From Acanthornis magna (Eukaryota > Chordata > Aves > Passeriformes > Acanthizidae), in NCBI GenBank assembly GCA_036785705.1, contig JAWUZG010000157.1:1116001-1180000 (forward strand): a DNA stretch of 64,000 bases. Reading direction: 5' to 3'. Under the pieces are notes generated by a model. It was not told where the DNA came from, did not search any database, and worked only from the letters and a program-made list of their open reading frames with translations. Positions 10,941 to 22,997 of the stretch are shown piece by piece. How positions within the stretch are numbered: the stretch's first letter is position 1; every line of letters starts with the position of its first letter. A program made the translations under genes and the position numbers.

Positions 10941-11040
10941 CAGAGGGGGTGCGCAGCCAATGAACTCTCTTGTGCCATCACTTTATATAAAGTCTGGTTT
11001 TTACCTACCCCCCCTTGCTGGTGATTCTTTAAATCATCTC

Positions 11041-11758
11041 AAACACTCGTTTGGAACAACAGCCCCATGTTCTTCTTCCTCCTCAACCTCTCCCTGCTCG
11101 ACCTGGGCTCCATCTGCACCACTGTCCCCAAAGCCATGCACAATTCCCTCTGGGACACCAGGGACATCTCCTATGCAGAATGTGCTGCTCAGCTGTTTTT
11201 CTTTCTTTGCTTTGCATCTGCAGAGTGTTTTCTTCCCACAGTCATGTCCTATGGCCACTCTGTGTCCATCTGCAAAGCCCTGCACCACGGGACCCTCCTG
11301 GGCAGCAGAGCTTGTGCCCACATGGCAGCAGCTGCCTGGGCCAGTGGCTTTCTCACTGCTCTGCTGCACACAGCCAATCCATTTTCCCTGCCCCTGTGCC
11401 AGGGCAATGGCCTGGGCCAGTTCTTCTGTGAAATCCCCCGGATCCTGAGGCTCTCCTGCTCACACTCACATTACCTCTGGGAAGTTTGGCTTATCGTGGT
11501 TAGTGCCTGTTTAGGCTCTGAGTGTTTTGTGTCATTGTTTTCTCCTATGTGCAGGTCTTCAGGGCTGTGTTGAGAGTCCCCTCTGAGCAGGGCTGGCACA
11601 AAGCCTTTTCCACGTGCCTCCCTCCCGTGGCCGTGGTGTCCCTGTTTGTCAGCACTGCTGTGTTTCCCATCTGAAGCCCTCCTGCATCTCCTCCCCATGC
11701 CTGGATCTGCTGGTGGCACTTCTGCTCTCAGTGGTGCCTCCAGCACTGAACCTGCCCT
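11041..11758 (+). pseudogene. Olfactory receptor pseudogene, OR14-like, N-terminus missing
   Basis: Homology starts in transmembrane helix 2 (MFFFLLNLSLLDLGSICTT) and runs through helices 3-5 in frame to 11573, then continues in another frame ([17 protein letters not shown], from about 11575) to a stop near 11674, with decay after PALN. The usual MAYDRY motif is MSYGHS, so the DRY box is lost. Missing are the N-terminus, helix 1 and the end of helix 7. Intact members are G-protein-coupled odorant receptors. A separate C-terminal fragment of the same group lies at 32259-32470. Confidence 0.85.
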
Positions 11759-12284
11759 TTCCCTGTGGCAGGACCACCCACGGTGGCTGTCAGGGCCACC
11801 CAGCCTGTCACCTGGAGTGCCCTGCACTGCTGCTCACCCCAACATGTGACTCCAACGCCCTCCACAAGCTCTGCAGACGGTGCTGCTCGGGCAGGGAGGT
11901 GCTGCAGAGGGCCAGGTGGGCCTCGTGCCCTGCCCAGCAGACCCCTCACAGCCCACGGGTCCTGACCCCGCTGAGCTTTCGGGGGGTGTCGGCTGTCTCT
12001 GCCTTGCCACCCCGCAGCTGCCAGCACACAATGCTGGCCCCTGCACGTCCCACTGCTCCTCCAGGACTCTGCCCCACATCCGGCCCTGCGGGATCTCCTC
12101 GTGCCTGTCGCACCAGCTCCTGCTGCCCACCAGCCACAGGGACATGGAGACAGCAGGGCCTGGGGACAGCAGAGATGTCAGCGACCCAGGAGGCACTGGG
12201 GATCCCCCGGCTGCTGCTGCTGCTGCTGCTGCTGGGGGCAGTTGGGCACCACTGCGGCTGGGCTGGGGTTTGCCCAACACTCAC
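11759..12284. other. No gene recognised
   Basis: GC-rich sequence with a short CTG run (about 12211-12237). The right part (12140-12284) is a paralogue of 33260-33388, the intron beyond the SRCR exon. Confidence 0.4.
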
Positions 12285-12399
12285 CTGAGCAAAGGACAGC
12301 AGCAGCGTTCCCGTGGGAGCAGGGTGAGGCCCCCGGACAGTCACTGGCACTGCTCCGGGTGGGCTTCAGTCCCATCCCAGTGCAGTGAGTCCCCCCAGA
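12285..12399 (-). pseudogene. SRCR exon fragment cut by an LTR
   Basis: The minus strand encodes the end of a scavenger-receptor cysteine-rich domain (GASPCSHGNAAAVLCSG, here frame-shifted with a stop) and ends at the donor CTCAG|GTGAGT. The fuller copy is 33389-33693. Homology stops exactly at 12399/12400, where LTR-B begins. Confidence 0.6.
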
Positions 12400-13038
12400 T
12401 GAATCCACCAAAGAGGACGATAATAAAACTCTACAGACAAAGGTCTATAAAGCAGGTATTTGTTTGTTCAGCACTGGATCCGCTGGGGATCTTTCCTCCA
12501 AACACGCACACCAAGTGTTTCCTTGCTCAGCTTTTACTACACAAAGGTATACATATTCATTATAAGTTCATACATATGCAACATTAGGTGGAGTTACTAT
12601 GATTAGTTCCAAGAAATTATTTACATAAGTTCACTCCTACTTGTGCTTGTGCAGTGCCTTCTGGTGGTCCTGGGCAGGGGTCTTCAGGATGAAGGCCCCA
12701 AGTCTTCCTCCTTAGTGCACTCTTCACCTCTCTCTGCACTGTCAATGTGTGCTGGTTCAGCTCTTCTTGTGGTTAGTCTGTTAGCTATTTCTATTGTTAG
12801 TATATCTTGTTTAAAAGCCTAATTATTAAAGGAATGAGAGGGAGATGTCTCTACAAACTGTGGGGCCTACTGGTAGATAAGGCCAGATACTGATAGGTGA
12901 CAGAAGCAATGGGAGGAAGCATGAATTCCATAGGAATTCCATTAATTGACACAGACTGTTACTCGCCCAAGGCCATGCTAAATCCCTGGACTTAGAGAAA
13001 AAGAACAAAGAAAGAAAGAAAGAGGGGAGGAATGTACA
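12400..13038 (-). mobile_element. LTR-B related element, minus strand
   Basis: On the minus strand it runs TGTACATTCC ... GGTGGATTCA, with a TTTATAGACC box and an AATAAAA-type polyadenylation signal near the end. It shares a stretch (AGAGAGGTGAAGAGTGCACT) with the complete LTR at 15643-16145. The flanks are CAGA and TTAG, with no target duplication; one side is SRCR sequence, the other ZNF 3' flank. Confidence 0.55.
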
Positions 13039-13154
13039 TTAGAAGGGGGCCTGTGTTCAGCCAGGCACCTACAGAGATCCAGAAGGACGTGGAGACCACC
13101 TGCCAGGTGTCTTTGCAATGTGGGTCACAGGGAATGTGGGTCACCAGGGCTCTT

Positions 13155-13238
13155 CCCAACGTGGCTCCTCTAATGGGGGATGAAGCTGGAGCGGCGCACA
13201 AAGCTCTTCCTGCACTCAGGGCACTCACAGGGCTTCCC
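13155..13238 (-). pseudogene. Vestigial zinc finger after the ZNF-2 stop
   Basis: The same frame beyond the ZNF-2 stop reads GKPCECPECRKSFVRRSSF..., with both cysteines kept and a stop replacing a residue in the HxxxH part. Confidence 0.65.
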
Positions 13239-14498
13239 TTATCGGTGCCTCCGTTGGTGTTGGATCAAGTGAGAGCTCCTGGAGAAGCTCTTCCCACACT
13301 CAGGACACTCATAGGGCCTCTCCCCGGTGTGGATGCGCCAGTGCCTGATGAGGGTGGTCTTGTGCTTGAAGCCCTTCCCACAGCTGGGGCAGCGGAAGGG
13401 CCTCTCCTCTGTGTGAATCCGCTGATGTGTGAGGAGATCGGAGCTGATCCGAAACCTCTTCCCACACTTGGAACATTCACAGGGCCTCTCCCCTGTGTGG
13501 ATCTTCTGGTGGTAGGTCAGGTTGGAGCTCTGGCTGAAGCTCTTCCCACATTCCCCACACTCGTAGGGCCTCTCCCCAGTGTGGACCCTCTGGTGGCAGA
13601 TCAGGCTGGAGCTGTCCCTGAAACTTGTCCGACATTCCTCACACTCATAGGGCCTCTCCCCGGTGTGGATGCGCCGGTGCCTGATGAGGTTGGAGTTGCG
13701 CTTGAAACCCTTCCTGCAGTCAGGGCAGCGGAAGGGCCTCTCCTCTGTGTGAATGCGCTCATGGAGGAGGAGATCTGAGCTTATCCGAAACCTCTTCCCA
13801 CACTCAGGACACTCGTAGGGCCTCTCCCCCGTGTGGCCCCTCTTGTGACGGATCAGACTGGAGCTCTGGATGAAGCTCTTCCCGCATTCCCCACACTCAT
13901 AGGGCCGTTCCCCGGTGTGGATCCGCTGGTGGACCGTCAGCTGGCAGCTCTTTCTGAAGCTCTTCCCACATTCCCCACACTCGTAGGGCTTCTTCCCATT
14001 GTGAAGCTGCTCATGGACCACCTGGTCTGACCTCTGTTTGAAGCTCTGGATGCCTTTCTGGCACAGGGGCAGTGTTTCCTCCTCAGAGCACCCTGGGCTG
14101 GGTTTGCAGTCCCTCCTTGTGCGGCATCTCTGGGGCTTTTCCTCCCTGTTGAATTCCTGTGTCATGGAGCTACTCAAAATGGCCTCTTCCATGAGGTTCT
14201 GCCACAAACATTTGTCCTCGATCTCTGTCCTCAGCTTATTCGCTGGGGGAGGAAGGACAAGGAGAGGATTTTGGATTTTCCTCCGTGCCAGAGGGAAGGG
14301 GAAGAAGATCCCCCCGATCTGTCCCTGGCAGGATGGTGTTGGCAGCGGGGTTGTCCTGCAGCCAGGGGCAATGCTGGGCTGGGAGATGGAGGAGAAGAGA
14401 GAGGAAAAGGAATGAGGAACCCCAAAAGGGTGTGGATCCTCCTCACCTGCCTGGGGGTCCCAGGGCATCTTCCTCTTCCTCACAGTCTCTGTCTCCAT
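13239..14498 (-). CDS. ZNF-2, C2H2 zinc-finger protein, 9 fingers
   Basis: The inverted partner of ZNF-1. Coding exons are 14447-14498 ([18 protein letters not shown]; exon from 14525) and 13239-14242, joined in phase 1 through GTGAGG and CCCCCAG. The intron itself lacks an in-frame stop, so an unspliced frame is also open, but paralogue comparison favours splicing. A Ser/Glu-rich stretch precedes nine C2H2 fingers, all with CxxC and HxxxH, ending HQRRHR-stop. It has two fewer fingers than ZNF-1 and different helix residues. It is convergent with ZNF-1 across the palindrome spacer. It is probably a nuclear DNA-binding regulator of unknown target. Confidence 0.85.
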   Translation of the reverse strand: METETVRKRKMPWDPQAGEEDPHPFGVPHSFSSLFSSISQPSIAPGCRTTPLPTPSCQGQIGGIFFPFPLARRKIQNPLLVLPPPANKLRTEIEDKCLWQNLMEEAILSSSMTQEFNREEKPQRCRTRRDCKPSPGCSEEETLPLCQKGIQSFKQRSDQVVHEQLHNGKKPYECGECGKSFRKSCQLTVHQRIHTGERPYECGECGKSFIQSSSLIRHKRGHTGERPYECPECGKRFRISSDLLLHERIHTEERPFRCPDCRKGFKRNSNLIRHRRIHTGERPYECEECRTSFRDSSSLICHQRVHTGERPYECGECGKSFSQSSNLTYHQKIHTGERPCECSKCGKRFRISSDLLTHQRIHTEERPFRCPSCGKGFKHKTTLIRHWRIHTGERPYECPECGKSFSRSSHLIQHQRRHR

Positions 14499-15302
14499 CT
14501 GGCCAATGTTTGGGAATGGGAAATCCTGGCTTGGGGGAAAACAAGGTATGAGGGCCTTGGGTTGGGGCGTTCCTCCTACCCAAGTCCAGCTCTAGAAGTC
14601 ACCGGGTGCTTTGTGTTTATAAAATTCTCCAAAAGTCAAGAGTGACCCCAAAAAAAGCCTCCCAGGGGTTCCTCCTTTCCAGTCTCCTGTCTTTGGTGCT
14701 CTGGGGTTCCCGTGGGTCCTGGGGATCCCCCTTCTCCAGGCTCCTGCTTAGGGATGTCGTGGGGTTTCAGTGGTCCCAGGGGTCCCTTCTTCCCTGTTGG
14801 GGCTTTGGCTCCCAGACCCCCCAGGGTCCCCCTCTTCAGGCTCCCCCCCACTCCAGGCACTCGGGGCTTCCCCCTCTCTCCGCCGCCCCTTTCAGCATCA
14901 CAGTGTCCCAGCCCTGTCTCATCTCCAGGCTCCCCCACCCCTCCAGGCTGCCGGGGGTCCCCCAGCTCTGCTATCGGCCCTCTCTGCTCTCTCCACTCCG
15001 GGAGGCCTGCGTTCCACTCCCCCGACTCTCCCGGGGATCCCCAAAACCAATGTCCTGTCCCACCAATACTGGGCAATTCCCACATGGATACCTCCCAATA
15101 TTCTCCCAAGGTGCATTTATGGCTCACCTTTGGAGTTGTGCAAGATCCAAACATCCCCTCCTGCCCAGAAAATCCTCACCAGGGACGTGCAAAGATATCT
15201 GGGGCTCAGTTCCAGAATCTGTGAGTTCCAATCACTCCTCCAGAAAAAAACGCTCCTGGAGACGCCCGAGAGATTTGGGTCAAGCTCCCCCTCCCCAGTC
15301 AC

Positions 15303-15480
15303 CTGTGGAATGTGGGGGGCAATGATCCCAGAGCCAGGGGTGCTGCAGACACAGTGGATGGTGAAACCTCATGGTTCTCCTGCTCCTCCTTTTCCTTCTG
15401 CTCCTTCTCCTGCTCCTTCTCCTCTCTCTCTGCTCTCCTCTTCCTCTCACTCTTCCTCTGCTCTCACCCCAGACCTCCCT
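15303..15480 (-). other. ZNF-2 leader exon
   Basis: The mirror of 7285-7449: on the minus strand the exon ends CATTCCACAG|GTGACT and is preceded by a purine-rich tract (pyrimidines on the plus strand, 15375-15470). Confidence 0.5.
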
Positions 15481-15642
15481 TCCCCACCCTCCTCTGCCCC
15501 ACGGCTGCTGCAGCACAGGCTGCTGGGATAGAGGAACCCCCCGATCAGCCCTAGGGATGGACAGGGGGCTTTGGGACTTCCCGATGCGAATCTACCTCCC
15601 CCAGAGTCGCAGGGAATTGCTCCAGGTATCGAGTGCTGGGGG

Positions 15643-16145
15643 TGAGAAACGGGTAGTCAATAGGCAACTCAAGTTAACTATTGAGAGACAGAATATGTAA
15701 ATTCTAAAACCTAGAAAAACAGAATTCCCTTAATCTTGTCAAGACAAGAGGGACAAGAATCTGTTTGAGGCCAGCACAGAAACCCTGAATCATCCCACTA
15801 AGGACTGCACATGCTCCAGAGAGAAAGGTGAAAAGTGCACTGTGATGAAGACTACCCGATCTTCATCACAGAAAGACCTCCAAAGACCACCAGGACACAC
15901 AGCGTATGCGTGGCATACATGATAATGATATTAATGATTTCCGAGAAATTATTTGTATAACCACTCCTATCCGAGGGAATGTGATGAATATTCATGAATG
16001 TTACCCATAATATGGTATGCTGGAAGTGCCGGGGTGTGTGTGTTTCGAAGGAGCAATCCCCCACACCTGACACGCCAAATAAAGCAAATCCCCACTTCTT
16101 TGACTTTGTCTCTGAAGTGTCTCTGGGCCTGCTTGGGGCGAATCA
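15643..16145 (+). mobile_element. Solo LTR-B, inserted in one palindrome arm only
   Basis: Starts TGAGAAACGG and ends GGGGCGAATCA. It is flanked by GGGG on both sides (15639-15642 and 16146-16149), a 4-bp target duplication. AATAAA lies at about 16078. The matching site in arm 1 (about 7116-7120) is uninterrupted, so this insertion is younger than the palindrome, or was removed from the other arm. Confidence 0.85.
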
Positions 16146-16481
16146 GGGGACAGGGCTGGACCCCCATGGAACTGCCCCACTTCTGTCCCAACCCCACCTT
16201 TCCCTCCCCTCTCCTCCCCTTGCCCATCCTTCTCCCAATCCGCAGACCCCTCCCAACTCAATTTCGGTGTCCCATCCCCCTCCCGCTCTGTCTGGGGGTC
16301 CCAGCCCCCTCTTTTCCCCTGCTCTTCTGTCCCTTTGCCATCGTGGCCTCAATCCCCAACCCCCCCCCCCCCGACTGGTTTTGGGGATCCAGGCCCCTCC
16401 TGCCCAGTTTGGGGGTCCCAACCCCCATTTCGCTCAACTTGGGGTCCCAGCCCCCCCCTTCTCACCGCGCCCCCCACTCAC

Positions 16482-16551
16482 CCCGCGGCTGGGAGGACCC
16501 CAGCACCACCAGTGCCACCAGGACGGCCCCAGCTGCCCCCACACGGCCCAT
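16482..16551 (-). pseudogene. Orphan MHC class II beta exon 1, copy 2
   Basis: The mirror of 6706-6776. ATG is at 16551; the leader starts MGRVGAAGAVLVALVVLG, then the end differs (a CTCCCAGCC stretch) and the exon is 70 nt, one shorter than copy 1, which shifts the frame at the donor. Copy 3 shares this altered end. Confidence 0.7.
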
Positions 16552-17369
16552 GCCCAGCGCCGGGCAGGTGCCCAGAGCCCCAAAGCAGCCGCGCTCTGCC
16601 CTGGGGGGGTCCCCAAAGCGGCCCCGCCCCGCGCGGCACTGCGAGCACCAGGCCGGAGCAGTGCGGAGCGCGGGCGGGCGGCATCAGCCGTGCCCGGGCA
16701 GGGCCGGGCCCCGCGGGACAGCTCCCCCCGCACTCGGCCCCAACGGGACAGCGCCCAGCGGGGGGGCCCGGCCTGCCCGCCCCACACCTCCCCCTCCCCA
16801 AATTCCGCTCCCGGGGGGCGCTGGGGACGAGGAGGTGCAGGTGGAGTCAAGAGGTGCTGGAGCCACGTGTCCCCCCGCCTGCCACTGCCAGCCCCGAAGG
16901 ATCAGGGCGTACCCCAAAACTCCCTCAGAGGTGGTGGATACCCCGCAAGCCGCGAAGGAGTGGGGTCTCCCCCCCGGCTTCATCATCCCGAACCTTCAGC
17001 TGCCTCATCCCAGGCCCCATCCCACCCATCCCCCTCCCCCACACTTCATCCCACGCACGAATCCACATCCCACCCTTCCTGGGCCTCATCCCATCCCATT
17101 TCTCTCGCCAGCCGCCACCGAGACCCTCCAAAACACCCGCGTGCTGGGGACTCCCCAATATCCCCCCAAGGGGCATTTGCGACTCACATTTGGAGTTCTG
17201 CATGATCCAAACATCCTCCCTCCATGAAAAAAACCAAGAAGCAAACCCTCCCGGATCAATCAAAAATACAAGGCCCTGTGGCCCCACAAAGCCCAAAAAT
17301 CCCTCCCTGCCAAAAAGAACCCCACTCAACCCCCAACATCTTTGGGGCGAGCTCCCCCTGCCCTGTCAC

Positions 17370-17600
17370 CTGCGGGATGCCCCGGGGGGGTGATGCTCCC
17401 GGGGCCGAGGGTTGCAGACAGAGAGAGCGATGGACGCACGCGGCAGCTACTTTTGCTGTTTCTCTTTCTGGTTCTCTATCTCTCTTTCCCCTCCCCCCCC
17501 GCGCCTCCCACTCCTCGTTTTCCATCCCTCCTCCCCACTCCCCCTTCTTCCTCCTCCGTCCCTCCCTCCTCCTACCCTACCCGCCAGTCCTCCTCCTGTT
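17370..17600 (-). other. Orphan ZNF-type leader exon, inverted copy
   Basis: The mirror of 5690-5907: donor at 17369 (minus strand CCCGCAG|GTGACA), with the purine tract on the minus strand. Confidence 0.4.
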
Positions 17601-18059
17601 CTTTGGCACTCCCATCCCAGCTTTGTCTGACATCACCCCCGGGGCCATCCCGTGCTCAGCAGAGCATCCTGTGCTCTGTCAGCCCTCGCTGCTCCTTAGG
17701 GAAGGATTTGAGATTTATGCCAGGCATGCACACTGAACCTCATCCCAAATTGCCCCGCTCCCATTGCTGTCCCCTCGGCGCTGGGCAGGTGCTGTGCCAG
17801 GGGAACCAGGGACACAAACGAAACCGACTCGGGTTGGCTCGGTCAGCTGCCCGGGCTGATCCAGACGAGCCCCAGGGACAAGGTCCTGCAGAGCCCCACG
17901 GAGCCCTGGGCTCCTCCCTGGGAACGGGCTGTGCTGTGGCTGCCCCAGCGAGTCCTGGAGCTCCCCCAGCGCTGCTGCAGCAGGACCCAGGTTCCACCTT
18001 CTGTGCCAGGCCCTGCCCAGGGGCCATCAGATCCATTGGCTCCGTGCAAAGGGGGAAGA

Positions 18060-18360
18060 CAAGAAGAACAGATTGGAGGCAGCCCCCAAGGACGTCGAGC
18101 AAATTGTTGAGGAACATGCAGACCTTGAGCTGACGTTTGCAAAGCTGCAGTTGACAGAGTTCTGTGGTGCAGGAGACCCAGCACGGGAAGAGGAGACCTA
18201 CAAGGAGCTGCAGGACAAACACCCTGTGGCTCAAAGGCCGTCATGGCCTGAATGTCTGCTGGAAAAAGTTGTTCCTTTATGGGAAGAGATCCCGGGATGA
18301 GGCAAAAGCAAAGTTCACGGCTGGTGACAAGATTCCCGTGCAGAGAGAGCACAGGAGGGA
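18060..18360 (+). pseudogene. Broken coiled-coil-coding fragment, copy 2
   Basis: The inverted copy of 4960-5250 with the same frame break; open at 18073-18300 with the LEQ/VEQ-IVEEHADLEL core. The parent gene is unknown. Confidence 0.45.
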
Positions 18361-18399
18361 CTGCGGACAGAGATTGGGAGCCCGGGAGGAGGGAGGGTT

Positions 18400-21120
18400 G
18401 GGGAGGGTATTTTTTAGGGTTTGTTTTAGTTCTTCTTCTCCTGCTGGCATTTGTTTAGAAATAAATTCCATAATTTCCCCAGCTTGGATTTCTTGTGCCC
18501 CTGATGGTGAGCAGTGAGTGACATCTCCCTGCCCTTAGCCCAGCCTAGAGCCTTTCCAGCTGTGTTCTGTGTCCTGCACCTGTGAGGAGAGTGCCAGAGC
18601 GGCTCTGGTGGCACCGGGCACCCGGCCAGGGCCAGCCCAGCCCAATAATCCCTGCCATTCATTCCCTGCACTCCATGGCTAAGCGGCCGCAGGGCGGGTG
18701 CGGCGGCGCGGGCAGGCAGCTCCAGAAGCACCAAGTGCGCCAAACGGGACAGAAGGAGGAGGCAGGGGATGCCGGGGGCTGAATCTCCTTCCTCCGAGCC
18801 GGCAGGGACAGGAGGGAGAGACTGGAGAAAAGGAAACGGGAGAGGAGGGACGAGGCTGGAGCTGGGGAAGCTGCAGGGATGCAGGAGCAGCCGGGAATTT
18901 AGTTTTCCAAATCTCTGGGGTGAAAGGAAGCGCTGTGAAATCCGTCAGGGACAAGAAACGAGAAATGGCAATTGATGGCAATCAACTCCACTTTGGACTC
19001 AGTTTATCCCTCTGGATTGCAAAAGCTGACAGACCCCGAGCGCCGGCGGACACCCGTCCCCTCCGTCACGTCCCAAGGGATCAGAGGTGCGGCTGGCGGG
19101 GCTGGAAGCTCCGTTCAGCAGCTCCGCTCCCGCAGCCCAAACCTCGGGCGGGAGCGTGGGGTGTGGGACACAGCCCCGTGCTGGGGGCAGAGCCGCTGCT
19201 GGGGCCATCGCTGTGTCCAGGGCATCCTTTCTGGGCCTCGTGCAGCTCCAAGCTGCCGAGGGCTCCCCGAGGCTTTCTGGGGCTGTCCCTCCTCCCCAAA
19301 TTTGTTGGGTTTAATGCCCGAGTGCAGCACCCCCGTGCCCTGTGGCAGCAGCCGGTGCCGGGCCACAGCCACGGGAGCCGAGCTAATGCCTGGCCGCGCC
19401 CGGGAGGGACTGAGGGAAGGAGAGTTCATAACGCATCGCCCGCATCCCTCTCTGCGCTGAAAAGGCTTTTTTAATGCATAGGAGTGATTTCCTGGTGTTT
19501 CGGGGCTCCGTGGGGCCGCGGCTGCAGCGGGACCGGCGGAGCCGGCCCGTGGGGGCGGCCGGGGTTGAAAAGTGCGCGGCGGCCCCAGCGCGGTGCCCAA
19601 GGGCTGAGCGGAGCTGGGTGGGAACAACCCCGAAACCCCCCAGGTGCTCGAGGGCTGAGCGGAGCTGGGTGGGAACACCCCGCTCGTCTCCGCCGCTCGA
19701 AGCCGCTTCCCCGGCTCCGGCTGCCGCCGCCGCTCGGCCCTGGCGCGGTCCCGCGGGGTCGCCGCTCGTCGCGACACTGGAGGGGTCGATCCGAGCCGCG
19801 CCCCGCCCGTCCCTCGCTGCGGCTCTTTCGGTGACACGGAGTGGCCGAAACCCCCGCGGTGTGCCTCCCCGACTGTCCCTCGGTGCAGCTTTTTTAGTCG
19901 TGGGCAGCGCCACTCCCGGTACTGTTCTTTCATTATTTTTAATTTTAGTCCCTGTATTTTATTCTATTCGCACCTCCCATCGCACGCCCCTCCGCTGAGG
20001 CTCTTTCACCGCCGCCGCTCGTCGCCGCTCTCTCGGTGCAGCTCTTCAGTGACACGGCCTGGCCGAGACGCCCCTCGCTGCGGCTCTTGCATTGTATCTT
20101 CTTCTTTTCTCTGTCTTTCCTGTCGTTCGTACCTCGCCCGTCCCGCGGAGCGACTCCTTCAGGGACCCGGGGCGGCACAAAGGCCTCGGGGCGGCTCCAA
20201 AGGGCCCCGCCCGCGGCCGCTCCCCGAGGCCTCCCCGCTGCTCGCGGGGATCGGACACCGCCGGCGGCCCCGGCCCCTTCTTGTTCTTCTTGTTCTTCTT
20301 GTTCTCCTTGCTCCTGCCGGGATTCAGCCCCCGCCGCCGCCCGGCTCCTTCTGCCGGCCCTGCCCGGCACGGAGCGGCGCTGCCGCTGACGGGGCCGGAG
20401 CGCGGCTGCGACACGACTGCCCCGCGCCTCGGGACCGGGCCGAGGAGTGACCGCACGGGTGGGGAGGGACCCCCGCTGGGCAGGGCAGGGACTGACCCCA
20501 TGGGAGGGATCCCCGCTGGACAGGGCAGGTACTGACCCCACGGGAGGGATCCCACGCCGGAGGCAGGGGAAGGATTCCTGCCCCTGAGGGGAAGCAGCGG
20601 CACGAACTGACCGTCACTCCCATCCCTTCTCCCTGCACCGCTGGGCAGGGCACGGAGGGAGCCGGGGATAAAGTGAAGTCCGGGAATGAGACAGAGATCG
20701 GGAGAAGGTGTTTTTTTCCAGGTTTTATTTTACTCCTCACTCTTCTGTTCTGGTTTGCTGAGTCCCAACTCCCATTCATTTCCCCACGTCGGGGCTGTTG
20801 TGCCCGTGATGGCAATCTCTGAGTGACCTCTCCTTGCCCTTTTCCCGACTCACCAGGACTCGGATTTGTTTCAATTCCGTGGAATTAACGGTGATTTGGG
20901 GCAGCCAGAGCAAAGCAGCTGAAACCACAGGGGGCTTGAGAGGGACTAAAGCAGGGCTGGAGTTGAGGCTGCCCCGAGGGAACTCTTCCAACACGAACCT
21001 TCGTGGGGTCTTTCTATGGGAATTTTGTTGAATGTTTGCATTCATCCTTACAAATCAGAGTGAAAAGTGGAGCTGAGCTTTCAACTTGAAATGAAGGAAT
21101 CCAACGTGCGCTCTGGGACC
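18400..21120. other. Inverted copy of 2226-4900, no gene recognised
   Basis: It includes the CpG-rich block (19530-20640) and the 2226-2739 homologue. Sequence differences from arm 1 are scattered single bases and small repeat-number changes. Confidence 0.6.
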
Positions 21121-21766
21121 TGATATAAATGAGCTCACAAGCTGAAATTTTTACTACATAATTTTGAACATTTATTAATAGAGCAAAGGCAAAAGCAGAG
21201 CTGGGTGCTTAGCAATTTGGCCAGAGGTGCACCCATTCATTGTACTGTGAACTGAAGTACTTTCTTTAATTGTTACATATTCATTAAGCCCAGAAAGTAA
21301 TTTACACTTCACTCAACTCCCCCCCTCCGATCCCTGCCCCCTTCTGTCAGCGTGGCGCCTGTCTTGGAGTCTCGGATCCTCTGGATTGCCTCAGAACTGA
21401 AGGCTGAAATCCTCCCGTCTATGTTTCCTCAGTTCCAAATTAATTTGTAGTTGACAGTTCCTTTTGGGAGGTGTGAGTCAAGGCAACAGACTTGCTGGGA
21501 TGCCTGTGGTTATCTTCTTTGTTTCTTTAAGATGTCTTGATCCCCGGCTCTGTGGTTTATCAACTTAAAAGGCATTTATTACCATGTTTTTATTTCTACG
21601 TTTTCTAACATATCATAACTATTTCGAAGTTACAATTTACCCTAACCTTTTTCTACTTAATTATATTTTTATCTTAACACTATTTTTTTCATACAGTACA
21701 CATCACTTGTAAATGTTAAATTCATATATGCGAAAGTCAGCATTTATGATTCACTCATTTTTCACA
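21121..21766 (-). mobile_element. Solo LTR-A, inverted copy with target duplication
   Basis: Mirror of 1580-2225. It is flanked by GACC on both sides (21117-21120 and 21767-21770), which is the complement of GGTC in arm 1, so it is the same insertion event. Confidence 0.85.
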
Positions 21767-22229
21767 GACCTCTACAACCTCCAGTTGTTACTTGATACTT
21801 TAATTTCCGAAATATTCAGCCCCTCAGCAGCAATGTCTCTCCCAGCCCACTGGTTTCTGGCTCAGACCCAGTTCGGAGGTCGGACAACAAACTACAAGTC
21901 CCATCAGAAAAAGCTGAGCCGTTATTTTCTTTTTTTCATAGTAATGTTATGCTATTTTATTGTATATTCTATTTTACTTCCCCCCCCCCCCCCCCACCGT
22001 TTTTTTGCCTTTTTTTTTCTTTTTTTTTCCCTCTAGTATATCGTGGTTTTACTCTCCTTCCCCCACACATAGCCTTTGTTGCCCTCCCGGAGGTTTGTGG
22101 TGAGTTGTTGTCTCACCCGTTCTCCCCGGAAACCAACGAAATGAATCAAAATAATGATGAATTTTTGAACACTTTCCGCTGCTGTTTGCAGAAGGTGCCG
22201 GGAGCAGACGGGGCCGGGAGGGGGTCCCG

Positions 22230-22310
22230 GTGCCGGGGGCAGTCAGCGCTCGCTGGGTGGATCCTGGTGGCGCAGGTTGGGAGACACGAAAGTGACCGAG
22301 GGAGCGCGGG
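22230..22310 (-). promoter_or_regulatory. Decayed MHC class I promoter-like segment, inverted copy
   Basis: Aligns with 23770-23860: the GCAGGTTGG...CGAAAGTGA...CGAGG order is kept, but the CRE and X1 box are degraded and the CCAAT boxes absent. Confidence 0.4.
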
Positions 22311-22329
22311 GGGCGGGGGAAGAGGGGGT

Positions 22330-22997
22330 GCAAGGGATTATCGGTGCAGGATAAGGGGGCTCAGGGGGGTCTCAGCGCCGGGGATGGAGGTGCAGGGGGT
22401 CCCCGTGCACGGCAGTGGGGGTTTCGCACCTGGATATGGGGGTGCAAGGAGGTCCCAGTGCCGGGAATGGGGGGTCAAGTGGCCCCATTGCCGGGGGGCA
22501 CGGGGGGGTCACCGCCCCAAAATAGAGTTTCACGGGGGTCCCGGGGCCCAGAAATGGTGGATCGGGGGTTTCCTTGGACGGGGAATGTGGGTTCAGAGAA
22601 GTCCCATTCCCGGGAATTGGGGTTCAGGGAGGTCCCGGTGCCCGAAAATGGAGGTTCAGAGATGTCTCGGTGCTCAGGAATGGGGGTTCAGGGAGGTCCT
22701 CGTGCAAATAAGAGGGAAGAGGGTTTCCCGGTGCTGGGTAGGGGGATGCAGCGGGTCACAGTACACAGGATTGGTAGTTCTGGGGTATTGAGGGAGGTCC
22801 CGGGACCAGCTAAGGGGGAACATGGCGGTCTTGGTGCTGGGAAGGGGATGCCGGGGGTCACAGTACCCAGGAATGGGGGTGGAGGGAGTTCTAGTACCCG
22901 GAAATGGAAGTTCAGGGGGCTCCCGGTGCCCGGGAGTTGCGGTTCGGGGGCTTCCCGGTTTCGGGGGTTCCACTCATCTCTGGCTGTCCTTTCCCCG
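22330..22997. repeat. GC-rich minisatellite, inverted copy
   Basis: The inverse of 355-1020, nearly identical over most of its length. Confidence 0.75.
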
